A DNA stretch of 5,517 nt, taken from Acetobacterium sp. (GTDB taxonomy: Bacteria > Bacillota > Clostridia > Eubacteriales > Eubacteriaceae). The notes below the pieces were generated by a model. It made no database searches and had not been told where the DNA came from. It was given only the letters and a program-made list of their open reading frames with translations. The stretch covers positions 1 to 5,517 of the forward strand of contig JAKLQL010000166.1 of NCBI GenBank assembly GCA_022013395.1. The letters run 5' to 3'. The position numbers were made by a program, and so were the translations under genes. Of the stretch, positions 1 through 5,517 are shown in pieces. How positions within the stretch are numbered: position 1 is the stretch's first letter; every line of letters starts with the position of its first letter.

Positions 1-959
1 ATGGAAAAGCAAATATTTCCAACGAAATGACCCAAAAATTAGCCACAATGCTTGGCACCTCTGTTGGCGTGTGGATTAACTTGCAAAAAAATTATGATGA
101 AAAAATTCTTGAGCAAAAAATTCAAGATGAACTGGCAGCAGATGAAGAGGTGCTTGCACTTCTTGATATGAATTTTTTCATCAAATTTTTAAAGATTATG
201 GAAACAGGTTTGCATAAACATGAAAAAATCGAATTCTTAAGAAAGTATTTTGAGATATCCAGTCTTCAGCTATTAAAAAGCAAAGATTTGTTAGTTAACT
301 GCCGAAAATCCGATTGCACTCCTGATGAAGTAAAAAACATCGTTCCAATTAACGCCTGGGTCCAAACTGCCATCAATTTTGGTAAAGAGCTCCACACTCA
401 ACCGTATAACAGCACTTTATTAAAAAGCCATGTGCCTGAGATCAGAGGTATGACAAAACAGGAACCCGCTGTTTTCATTCCCCGTTTAACGGATATTCTT
501 AAATCGTGTGGCGTTGCTTTTGTTGTTCTTCCCCACTTGAAAAATTCAAAAATTAATGGCGCTGTTCGCTGGGTCTCCTCGCAAAAGGCAATTCTTGCCA
601 TCAATGCCCGTGGAGCCTATGCTGATTTATTCTGGTTTACGCTTTTCCACGAGTTAAAACATGTCTTTCAACATAAAACAAAAGATACTTTTTTAAACTA
701 TGTTTCTGCTGGTACTCTTGATGCTGTAAATGAGACATTGGAAAACGAAGCGGATGAGTTTTCTCAATATACATTAATCCCACCTGCTGCATATGTGGAT
801 TTTATTCTTGTCAATGACTTCTCAAAAACTGCCATTGTCAATTTTTCCAATAGTATAAACATTCATCCCGGTATCATCGTTGGACGATTGCAGCATGATG
901 GTCATTTAGGATTTAATCAACACTTGCCCTTAAAAGAAAAATATGAAATTGTTGCATAA
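1..959 (+). CDS. higA: HigA-type XRE antitoxin fused to an ImmA/IrrE metallopeptidase domain, 5'-partial
   Basis: Likely DNA-binding antitoxin or regulator of a HigBA-like toxin-antitoxin pair, with a C-terminal zinc-peptidase-like domain. The ATG at 27 is probably internal. The same frame is open to the window edge and reads GKANISNEMTQKLATMLGTS from base 3, matching the last helices of the XRE fold in HigA proteins. The following VWINLQKNYDEK is also typical of HigA. The C-terminal half carries the zinc-binding helix HELKH (bases 648-662) and a downstream ENEAD (741-755), which supplies the third ligand or acidic residue in ImmA/IrrE proteases. The gene ends at TAA 957-959. In this family the toxin (HigB/RelE-like) usually precedes the antitoxin, so it would lie just left of the window; this is inference. 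The gene converges on the minus-strand defence operon. Whether the peptidase is active, as in ImmA cleavage of ImmR, cannot be judged. Family call is confident; the missing start is almost certain. Confidence 0.88.
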   Translation, partial: GKANISNEMTQKLATMLGTSVGVWINLQKNYDEKILEQKIQDELAADEEVLALLDMNFFIKFLKIMETGLHKHEKIEFLRKYFEISSLQLLKSKDLLVNCRKSDCTPDEVKNIVPINAWVQTAINFGKELHTQPYNSTLLKSHVPEIRGMTKQEPAVFIPRLTDILKSCGVAFVVLPHLKNSKINGAVRWVSSQKAILAINARGAYADLFWFTLFHELKHVFQHKTKDTFLNYVSAGTLDAVNETLENEADEFSQYTLIPPAAYVDFILVNDFSKTAIVNFSNSINIHPGIIVGRLQHDGHLGFNQHLPLKEKYEIVA

Positions 960-1165
960 ATAAAAACCGCTTTTTCTGTTCGAACAGAAAAAGCGGTTAG
1001 CGATATTCCGGGATCGTAGTCAAGTAATTTAATAATCGTCAACTCATCGATCGCATCAGTCAAAGCATTGTGCAACTCGCAGTATGTCAACTCCGCGCTT
1101 AACATCCGGTAGATGATCTCGGCACAAGGAGGGATGCTGGAATTGTGCTGACGATATGCCTCCAC
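917..1165 (-). pseudogene. C-terminal remnant of a DEDDh-type 3'-5' exonuclease-like protein
   Basis: An open frame of about 82 codons with GTG as its only plausible start (1163-1165). Its first ~52 residues resemble the C-terminal end of RNase T/DnaQ-like exonucleases: CAEIIYRMLS, then LHNALTDAIDEL, where HNALTD fits the H-x4-D of Exo motif III (His at 1070-1072, Asp at 1055-1057). Intact members are roughly 180-220 residues and carry the DxE and second Asp motifs in the missing N-terminal part. Upstream the frame stays open only to a TGA at 1220-1222, through low-complexity and repeat sequence that does not look like this family. The last ~30 codons run through the palindromic terminator at 965-998 and into the antisense of the antitoxin's 3' end, so they are probably read-through rather than original protein. 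I read it as a 5'-truncated relic on the same strand as the defence genes. Alternatively it is a small expressed ORF or a chance resemblance; recognition is from memory of the motif. Confidence 0.5.
955..998 (-). terminator. Perfect 34-bp palindrome with minus-strand U-tract
   Basis: Bases 965-998 form a perfect palindrome centred on TTCGAA (arms of 17 bp). Read on the minus strand, the stem ends in GCGGTT and runs directly into TTTATTTA, which gives a rho-independent terminator signature. On the plus strand the stem is followed by AGCGATATT with no T-run, so termination of the antitoxin transcript there would be weaker, though the hairpin could still protect its 3' end. It starts 6 bp after the antitoxin stop codon. 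It would end transcripts coming from the DUF262 operon and the exonuclease remnant before they run antisense into the antitoxin gene. Confidence 0.8.
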
Positions 1166-1181
1166 ATTCGTCCCTTCTTCC

Positions 1182-1226
1182 CCTCCGTCAGCTATTTTAC
1201 GGAGGTTTCCCTGACAACGTCAGCTA
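1182..1226. repeat. Small cluster of inverted and direct repeats at the truncation point
   Basis: CCTCCGT (1182-1188) pairs with ACGGAGG (1199-1205) around a 10-base spacer. CTGAC (1211-1215) pairs with GTCAG (1219-1223) around AAC. The 9-mer CGTCAGCTA occurs twice, at 1186-1194 and 1218-1226. Together they make a ~45-bp compact structured element between the exonuclease remnant and the end of the DUF262-DUF1524 gene. It encodes no protein I recognise. It may be one copy or a remnant of a dispersed intergenic palindromic repeat (REP/MITE-like); that identity is inference, because only one copy lies in this window. Confidence 0.5.
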
Positions 1227-1247
1227 AATTTAGTCTATACTTTGAAT

Positions 1248-3284
1248 TTATTTTACGCCATCAGGAAAAAATACTTGCATCATTTTTTCCTGATGGATTT
1301 TTATATCGTCAAAATTCCATTCTTGCCCCGTTACTCTCACCTTTTGATTGTCTTTGCATTTCTGCATCATAATCATAAACTTGATTGATGCCACACTGAC
1401 CTGCCTAATCTTCCCGGAATCATCCAAGTAATGATCGAGCTTGGTTTTCGGGCTCCAATTAGAACCTGAACTATTTGCCTCGCTACCAATCATGGAATAA
1501 TTACCCAGGCAGTTTATTTGTTCTTCATTCGCCGCACCATCTTTTCCATTAGCATTGGCTTGCGGATAGTAATGCTCTAAACTCCTGCGCGTTCTCGAAA
1601 AATAAAACTGTTCAAATACTTTCAGCCCAAAATCACTGCAACCAAGCGCGACAAAAAATTCGGTTCGTTTTTCACTTCCTTCTTTTGTTTTTTCACCGCG
1701 AAGTTCATTCGCATATTTCTCCCATAATTTATAGTCAAGGAAGTTAAAAACAAACAATGGAATACCCTTTGATCTTGTCGTTCCATCTCCATAGATTGCA
1801 GTAAAATCAAAATTATCATTGTTCAGAATTATATTGAGTGAATTATTACTTAGCACTGCGTTATCAAAGCTACCTGGTTTCGGTGTATTGATTTCGTTAA
1901 GGTTCTTTGCAACCAAATATACATCTTTGAAGTATTTATCCGCCAATTCCTTTAAGAATTCGAAATATTTATTATTATCAAAATTGCTGTCGTTAGTTTG
2001 GGACAAATATAGCATATCAAAATCGAACAAATACAGTAAGCAATAGAAGAGGTAATTTTTCCTTTGCCTTGGCGTAAATGAGACCTCGAACATTGAAAGC
2101 AACTGCACCAATTTATTCTGCACATCACTTTTATTCTCAAGATTTTTCAGATACTCATTATTGCCCTCTTTTTTCCAATATTGCAGTTTCCAAGGGTTAT
2201 TTTCAATCGTGTCATCTTCACTTGAATGATGGACAATAAAATTGTCTAACAAATAGTTTGCCTTCAATAAATTATAACCGAAGCTTTTTACAAACTCCTC
2301 ATCAACCTGCACCTGATCAAATTCATGAATTAATTCTTTATCATCGAGATTAAAACTCGTAGGGTCAAATTTTGTCTCTTTAATTCGAGTGATTTTTAAT
2401 ACAATCAGCAAAAAATTTGAAAAGTCCATTATTGGTTGGAACGTATCAATTTTATCCTCTTTATCCTGCGGTCTATTTACATCATGGTACTTGATAAGAT
2501 CACTGATTTTTAATATTTTAGTATTATCTTCCTTCAGTGGTAAATCATCAAAGTTTAAAATCTTGAAATCACAATGAAACTCTCCAAAAATTATTGATTC
2601 GCGATATTTTTGTTGTATGTAAACATTCATCTCACTGCAAAATTCCCAAAGGCAATTGAACTTAGCCTTATCATCTTTATTCAATTTTTCGATAAGACGG
2701 GCTTTGATAATTTCATGCTTTTCGAGTTGTTCGCCTCTGGAATTCATAATTTCAAAATAGTGGTTTAAATCGATGTCTTTCGGCACCTGATAGTGAATCA
2801 GGTGAACACTGTCTTGAAAATAATTTTTAAATCCATCGTATCTGTCTTTCGGTACTATCTCATCAATGGCGGCCTTGACATATTTAAAACCATTTACGAT
2901 TCCATCATCTTTTTCATCAATTTCAAAATTAGGAATACTTTGAATGGTGACGTTTGATATTTTTCGCGCCCGATAAGTCAGTTTATTTTTGATCGAGATT
3001 TCCAATGCCCCCAGCACAAGATTAATTGTAGTTAACCGCTGCTGCCCGTCAATTACTTCATAGACCTGGTCGCCTTTATGAAAGGTCACCAATGTCCCAA
3101 TAAAATAGGTCTGCTTTTTGGCTTCAGCGGTGAAAGCATCATAGACATCCTGAATCAATGCGGAAATCTCATCTTTTTCCCACGCATAATTTCGCTGGTA
3201 TATTGGCACTTCATAAGTTGCTTTGTCGCCATTATAAATTTCTGCGATGGACATTTCTTTGAGCGGCAGATTTTTAGTTTTCAT
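1248..3284 (-). CDS. DUF262-DUF1524 (GmrSD-like) nuclease protein
   Basis: A 678-residue protein if started at the ATG 3282-3284. The frame is open for 25 more codons to 3359, but only the inner ATG has a good ribosome binding site (GGAGG, 6 bases ahead) and begins where family similarity begins. N-terminal DUF262: VPIYQRNYAW (residues 26-35), VIDGQQRLTTI (77-87) and MNSRGEQLEKHEIIKA (180-195). In GmrSD, BrxU and SspE this domain binds or hydrolyses nucleotide through DGQQR and senses modified DNA. C-terminal DUF1524 His-Me-finger: SLEHYYPQ (568-575, His 571 the likely general base), CLGNYSMIG (592-600) and a final NSSGSNWSPK (604-613). A ~350-residue AT-rich middle (about 200-560) is unrecognised. 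The layout predicts a nucleotide-dependent DNA nuclease acting as type IV-like restriction. The gene overlaps the upstream DUF262 gene by 11 bp, which suggests coupled translation. Family call is firm; target and cofactor are unknown. Confidence 0.9.
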   Translation of the reverse strand: MKTKNLPLKEMSIAEIYNGDKATYEVPIYQRNYAWEKDEISALIQDVYDAFTAEAKKQTYFIGTLVTFHKGDQVYEVIDGQQRLTTINLVLGALEISIKNKLTYRARKISNVTIQSIPNFEIDEKDDGIVNGFKYVKAAIDEIVPKDRYDGFKNYFQDSVHLIHYQVPKDIDLNHYFEIMNSRGEQLEKHEIIKARLIEKLNKDDKAKFNCLWEFCSEMNVYIQQKYRESIIFGEFHCDFKILNFDDLPLKEDNTKILKISDLIKYHDVNRPQDKEDKIDTFQPIMDFSNFLLIVLKITRIKETKFDPTSFNLDDKELIHEFDQVQVDEEFVKSFGYNLLKANYLLDNFIVHHSSEDDTIENNPWKLQYWKKEGNNEYLKNLENKSDVQNKLVQLLSMFEVSFTPRQRKNYLFYCLLYLFDFDMLYLSQTNDSNFDNNKYFEFLKELADKYFKDVYLVAKNLNEINTPKPGSFDNAVLSNNSLNIILNNDNFDFTAIYGDGTTRSKGIPLFVFNFLDYKLWEKYANELRGEKTKEGSEKRTEFFVALGCSDFGLKVFEQFYFSRTRRSLEHYYPQANANGKDGAANEEQINCLGNYSMIGSEANSSGSNWSPKTKLDHYLDDSGKIRQVSVASIKFMIMMQKCKDNQKVRVTGQEWNFDDIKIHQEKMMQVFFPDGVK
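1258..1302 (+). terminator. 15-bp perfect hairpin followed by a plus-strand T-run
   Basis: CCATCAGGAAAAAAT (1258-1272) pairs perfectly with ATTTTTTCCTGATGG (1282-1296) around a 9-base loop, and on the plus strand it is followed by ATTTTTATA. This is a rho-independent terminator in the plus orientation, facing transcripts that leave the antitoxin gene. It overlaps the last ~15 codons of the minus-strand DUF262-DUF1524 gene. Read on the minus strand the stem is followed by GCGTAAAATAAA with no U-tract, so it should not stop the operon itself, although it may stabilise the mRNA end. Confidence 0.65.
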
Positions 3285-4725
3285 TTTTGTCCTCCAGAAA
3301 ATTGTATTCTTTGAAATAGTAGAGATAATTTTGATGAATACCGTTTTCCACCTCACCAATATTATCTGTTTTTGCTTTGATGTTTTTATTCAATGGGTTC
3401 ACGCTGTCGGAAAGTTCACTTAAAAGTGAAACCGGCGAATCTGCTTCAATAATAATTTTATATATATTAAAAGCGTTCGTAATATCGTTACCCAAAATGT
3501 AATTTTGCGCTGACTGCCAACCGAGATTGGTGTACTGCGCTCTAAGTGAATAAGCCCAAATAAAAGCAAACACGACAAATTGGTCTAACATCTCCAGATC
3601 TATTTTTACAGGTCGTTCGGGACAGAACCTATCAACATAGAGTAAGATTGCAGTGTCAAACAGCAAACGTGTGATTCGGTTGCCAACACCATTTCTATAT
3701 GTTCTAAGATCAAGTGTTTTGACAATGTCATTATCATTGATAAAATGTCCTTCATATTTGTCGTTGTTTTTAATGTCTTTAAGTATTTCAAAATAGTGTT
3801 TTGTATAGTCGAAAAAGGGCTTTCCCGCAACAATAGGCGTGACCAACTGAAACGGTTTAAGATTCCGGATACCCGAAACAAAAGGCATTGCCGAATGATT
3901 GACCGTATCTGCATAGGCAAATGCGCCTTTATAAAACTGCGCGTAAGGAAAATTATCCTGCCGCGTAATACCTTTGAATTTATGAATATTATGCTCGGTG
4001 AGTTCCCACGCTTTGTTCCCTTTTGTCCATTCTTTCACGCGATAAAGATAATCACTAAACAGTGACGAGAGTTCTTTTTGATCTAAATCCTCCCAACCTT
4101 TGACCACCTTCTCCGTTTCTTCTACATCCAAATCGTTCATCTCACGCAGATGATAAGCTTTCAGCAAATCGTGTGGATAAAGCTTCTTACCACGAGCATT
4201 TTGCGAATCAAAAAATTGAAAAGCTTCGGATAAGTTTTGTGTAATGACAACAATGAGTTCACAATTATTTTTGATATACTCCAGCAGATCATTTCTATCC
4301 CTTTTATCGGCAATATTTTTTGCACGTCTATCTAATGTGCGGTAGTTGTTGGCTATATTACGAGTATTATATGAATTATTTACAAGGGGCTGTTCTAAAA
4401 AACTTATTGAATCCGCACCAAAAGCCTTAAGCAGCAACGAAAATGTAATTGTTCGCTGTTGCCCATCGACAATATTATAGGTTTCTCCCTCTTGATGAAG
4501 AATGAGTGTCCCTACTCGGTAGGTTTCTTTGTTTTCGTTTCTGGCCTCAATAATATCTTCCAACAATTGTATTACGTTTTTGGCAGTCCATTTATATGGT
4601 CGCTGATAATTCGGTATTACCAAATTAATGTTGTTAATTGATTTACCCTCATTATCTAGAGTAATTTTATCGTGTAACAATATGTCACCAATTTTAGTTA
4701 TTGCCAGTTTTAAACAAGTGGTCAT
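3274..4725 (-). CDS. DUF262 protein without a recognisable nuclease domain
   Basis: A 483-residue protein from the ATG at 4723-4725, chosen because AAAGGAG lies 8 bases upstream. An in-frame ATG at 4762-4764 would add 13 residues but has no well-spaced ribosome binding site. The N-terminal half is DUF262: VIPNYQRPYKW (residues 36-46), YNIVDGQQRTITF (83-95, DGQQR being the nucleotide-handling motif known from GmrS/SspE-type proteins) and FDSQNARGKKLYPHDLLKAY (172-191). The C-terminal ~290 residues are helical-looking and rich in aromatic and charged residues. They contain no EHxxPQ...LGN signature, so the DUF1524 nuclease found in the next gene is absent. No signal peptide or membrane segment is seen; likely cytoplasmic. 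It sits 73 bp after hsdR and is coupled to the DUF262-DUF1524 gene. I infer a regulatory or sensor partner of that nuclease. It could instead act alone as an NTPase, or hide a divergent effector domain at its C-terminus. Confidence 0.88.
   Translation of the reverse strand: MTTCLKLAITKIGDILLHDKITLDNEGKSINNINLVIPNYQRPYKWTAKNVIQLLEDIIEARNENKETYRVGTLILHQEGETYNIVDGQQRTITFSLLLKAFGADSISFLEQPLVNNSYNTRNIANNYRTLDRRAKNIADKRDRNDLLEYIKNNCELIVVITQNLSEAFQFFDSQNARGKKLYPHDLLKAYHLREMNDLDVEETEKVVKGWEDLDQKELSSLFSDYLYRVKEWTKGNKAWELTEHNIHKFKGITRQDNFPYAQFYKGAFAYADTVNHSAMPFVSGIRNLKPFQLVTPIVAGKPFFDYTKHYFEILKDIKNNDKYEGHFINDNDIVKTLDLRTYRNGVGNRITRLLFDTAILLYVDRFCPERPVKIDLEMLDQFVVFAFIWAYSLRAQYTNLGWQSAQNYILGNDITNAFNIYKIIIEADSPVSLLSELSDSVNPLNKNIKAKTDNIGEVENGIHQNYLYYFKEYNFLEDKNEN
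3291..3295 (-). promoter_or_regulatory. Ribosome binding site that decides the start of the DUF262-DUF1524 gene
   Basis: On the minus strand GGAGG is followed by ACAAAA and then ATG (3282-3284). This consensus Shine-Dalgarno lies inside the last codons of the preceding DUF262 gene, whose stop is at 3274-3276, giving an 11-bp overlap between the two genes. It rules in the inner ATG over the upstream Met at 3357-3359 and points to translational coupling. Confidence 0.9.
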
Positions 4726-4733
4726 ATGATTAA

Positions 4734-4740
4734 CTCCTTT
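4734..4740 (-). promoter_or_regulatory. Ribosome binding site of the first DUF262 gene
   Basis: Minus-strand AAAGGAG followed by TTAATCAT and ATG (4723-4725). It favours the 483-residue form. The 73-bp gap to the hsdR stop (4726-4798) shows neither a hairpin terminator nor a clear -35/-10 pair, so read-through from hsdR is the simplest way this gene is expressed. Confidence 0.85.
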
Positions 4741-4798
4741 TAGAATAAATCTGTCCTGTTTCATTATTTGTAGTTAAATGTAACTCCCTGCTATCCAA

Positions 4799-5517
4799 CT
4801 ATACCTGATACTCCCCTTTTTCTTCCGCTGCCTGGTCATACCAGACCACTTCTTCCACCTTTTCCGCAACCACTGCTTCAACCACGTCAAACCCACCCTT
4901 AAGAATAAAATCTCTTAGCAGGTCATAAATTTTTATGTTTATTTTAAAATCGGGGATCGCTGTTCCTTCCAATTTTTCAAAATATTCCTTTGCCTTGGTT
5001 TGATCAACCGTTTCTTTCAATTTATCAAAACGTCCATATTCATTAATATTTGATTTTGTGATCGACAGTTTCATCATTTCCCTGAGCTTCACTTCATCTA
5101 CTCCCAGCAGCTGGGTCAGGTGGTAGATCTGGTCATTCTTTGCTTTGAATTGATACTCGGTGATATACTCGCGAAAGGTTTTGCCACTTTCCATCGTTAT
5201 ATTTCTGCTTTGGACATCATGCAGAAATATATTGGCATACTTTTGCTGTTCCTGGGTCAGGGTGGCAAAGGATTTATGCAAGTCATCCAGGGTTTTCTGA
5301 ATCTCCTCTTCACTGATGCCCTCCTGACCAAGCATCTTAAGATATTTTTCAAAACGGGAATTCATATAATCGGCATCGATTTTTCCGGTATCAATCTCGG
5401 TTAAATAGCCGTCAATCTCAAACGGAATATCCTCTGTCCCTTCTGTACCTTCTCCCCCAAACAATTCCTTATACCGCAGTGCTAAAATCAGATAGATTTT
5501 TTCATCAAATTCCATTG
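4799..5517 (-). CDS. hsdR: Type I restriction endonuclease subunit R (HsdR), C-terminal part
   Basis: The last ~239 residues of an HsdR motor/endonuclease subunit; the gene starts beyond the right edge, and the Met at 5513-5515 is internal because the frame is open to the end. HsdR provides ATP-driven DNA translocation and cleavage in the HsdR2M2S1 complex. The N-terminal PD-(D/E)XK nuclease and the helicase motor domains, together about 800 residues, are outside. What is visible is the helical C-terminal region that docks HsdR on the methyltransferase core in EcoR124I-like enzymes. Family-typical stretches are ILALRYKEL (residues 10-18, numbered from Met 5515), IDADYMNSRFEKYL (46-59), FATLTQEQQKYANIFLHDVQ (83-102) and GKTFREYITEYQ (111-122). 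The C-terminus is acidic and ends at TAG 4799-4801. Base composition in sampled lines is less AT-rich than the DUF262 genes that follow. hsdM and hsdS are presumably further right. Confidence 0.92.
   Translation of the reverse strand, partial: MEFDEKIYLILALRYKELFGGEGTEGTEDIPFEIDGYLTEIDTGKIDADYMNSRFEKYLKMLGQEGISEEEIQKTLDDLHKSFATLTQEQQKYANIFLHDVQSRNITMESGKTFREYITEYQFKAKNDQIYHLTQLLGVDEVKLREMMKLSITKSNINEYGRFDKLKETVDQTKAKEYFEKLEGTAIPDFKINIKIYDLLRDFILKGGFDVVEAVVAEKVEEVVWYDQAAEEKGEYQV

Noticed and set aside
1145..1372. Plus-strand open frame of 75 codons across the repeat region and the end of the nuclease gene
   Set aside because: Composition looks like an antisense shadow, it runs through a terminator hairpin, and no family resemblance or ribosome binding site was seen.
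2784..2804. 8-bp perfect inverted repeat CACCTGAT/ATCAGGTG with a 5-base loop inside the DUF262-DUF1524 gene
   Set aside because: It lies within coding sequence, has no U-tract and no repeat elsewhere in the window; a stem this short can arise by chance.
3285..3359. N-terminal extension of the DUF262-DUF1524 protein from an ATG at 3357-3359
   Set aside because: It lies wholly within the preceding gene, has no ribosome binding site in position, and adds residues unlike the family; the inner ATG has a consensus GGAGG.
3745..4065. 106-codon plus-strand open frame antisense to the first DUF262 gene
   Set aside because: It is a shadow of a well-supported gene, hydrophobic and Phe/Ile-rich as expected from the reverse complement of AT-rich coding sequence.
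4726..4764. Start of the first DUF262 gene at ATG 4762-4764
   Set aside because: The nearest GGGAG is about 19 bases away, and the AAAGGAG at 4734-4740 serves the inner ATG at 4723-4725.
4726..4798. Promoter or terminator between hsdR and the DUF262 pair
   Set aside because: No hairpin with U-tract and no convincing -35/-10 pair with proper spacing could be found by eye.

Overview
The window is AT-rich, with strong GGAGG-type ribosome binding sites and tightly packed genes. This suits a low-GC Firmicute; a Clostridia or Eubacteriales relative is my best guess, but nothing here fixes the taxon. No rRNA, tRNA, transposase or CRISPR array is visible. The contents are those of a bacterial defence island at the end of a type I restriction-modification (R-M) locus.

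Right part, minus strand. The right edge (4799-5517) holds the last ~240 residues of a type I restriction endonuclease subunit, HsdR, whose 5' part lies outside. A 73-bp gap follows. Then come two genes whose products both carry an N-terminal DUF262 domain (the GmrS-like, ParB-fold NTPase/sensor domain with a DGQQR motif). The first (3274-4725) has DUF262 and no recognisable nuclease. The second (1248-3284) has DUF262 plus a C-terminal DUF1524-type His-Me-finger nuclease motif. They overlap by 11 bp, with the second gene's Shine-Dalgarno inside the first, so they are probably translationally coupled and made together. I infer a GmrSD/BrxU/SspE-like two-protein restriction module attached to the type I R-M operon.

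Middle (960-1247). This stretch has no intact gene. It holds a 34-bp perfect palindrome that reads as a terminator on the minus strand. Next is a minus-strand remnant resembling the C-terminal end of a DEDDh 3'-5' exonuclease. Beside it is a short cluster of inverted and direct repeats where that remnant loses its upstream part. A second hairpin, terminator-like on the plus strand, overlaps the end of the DUF262-DUF1524 gene.

Left part, plus strand. Bases 1-959 encode most of a HigA-type antitoxin/regulator: the end of an XRE helix-turn-helix followed by an ImmA/IrrE-type zinc metallopeptidase domain (HELKH, ENEAD). The frame is open through the left edge, so the true start and any HigB/RelE-type toxin partner lie outside. 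It converges on the defence operon.

The most interesting unit is the coupled DUF262 / DUF262-DUF1524 pair behind hsdR. The most interesting structural point is the repeat-rich junction next to the truncated exonuclease, which may be a boundary of the defence cassette.
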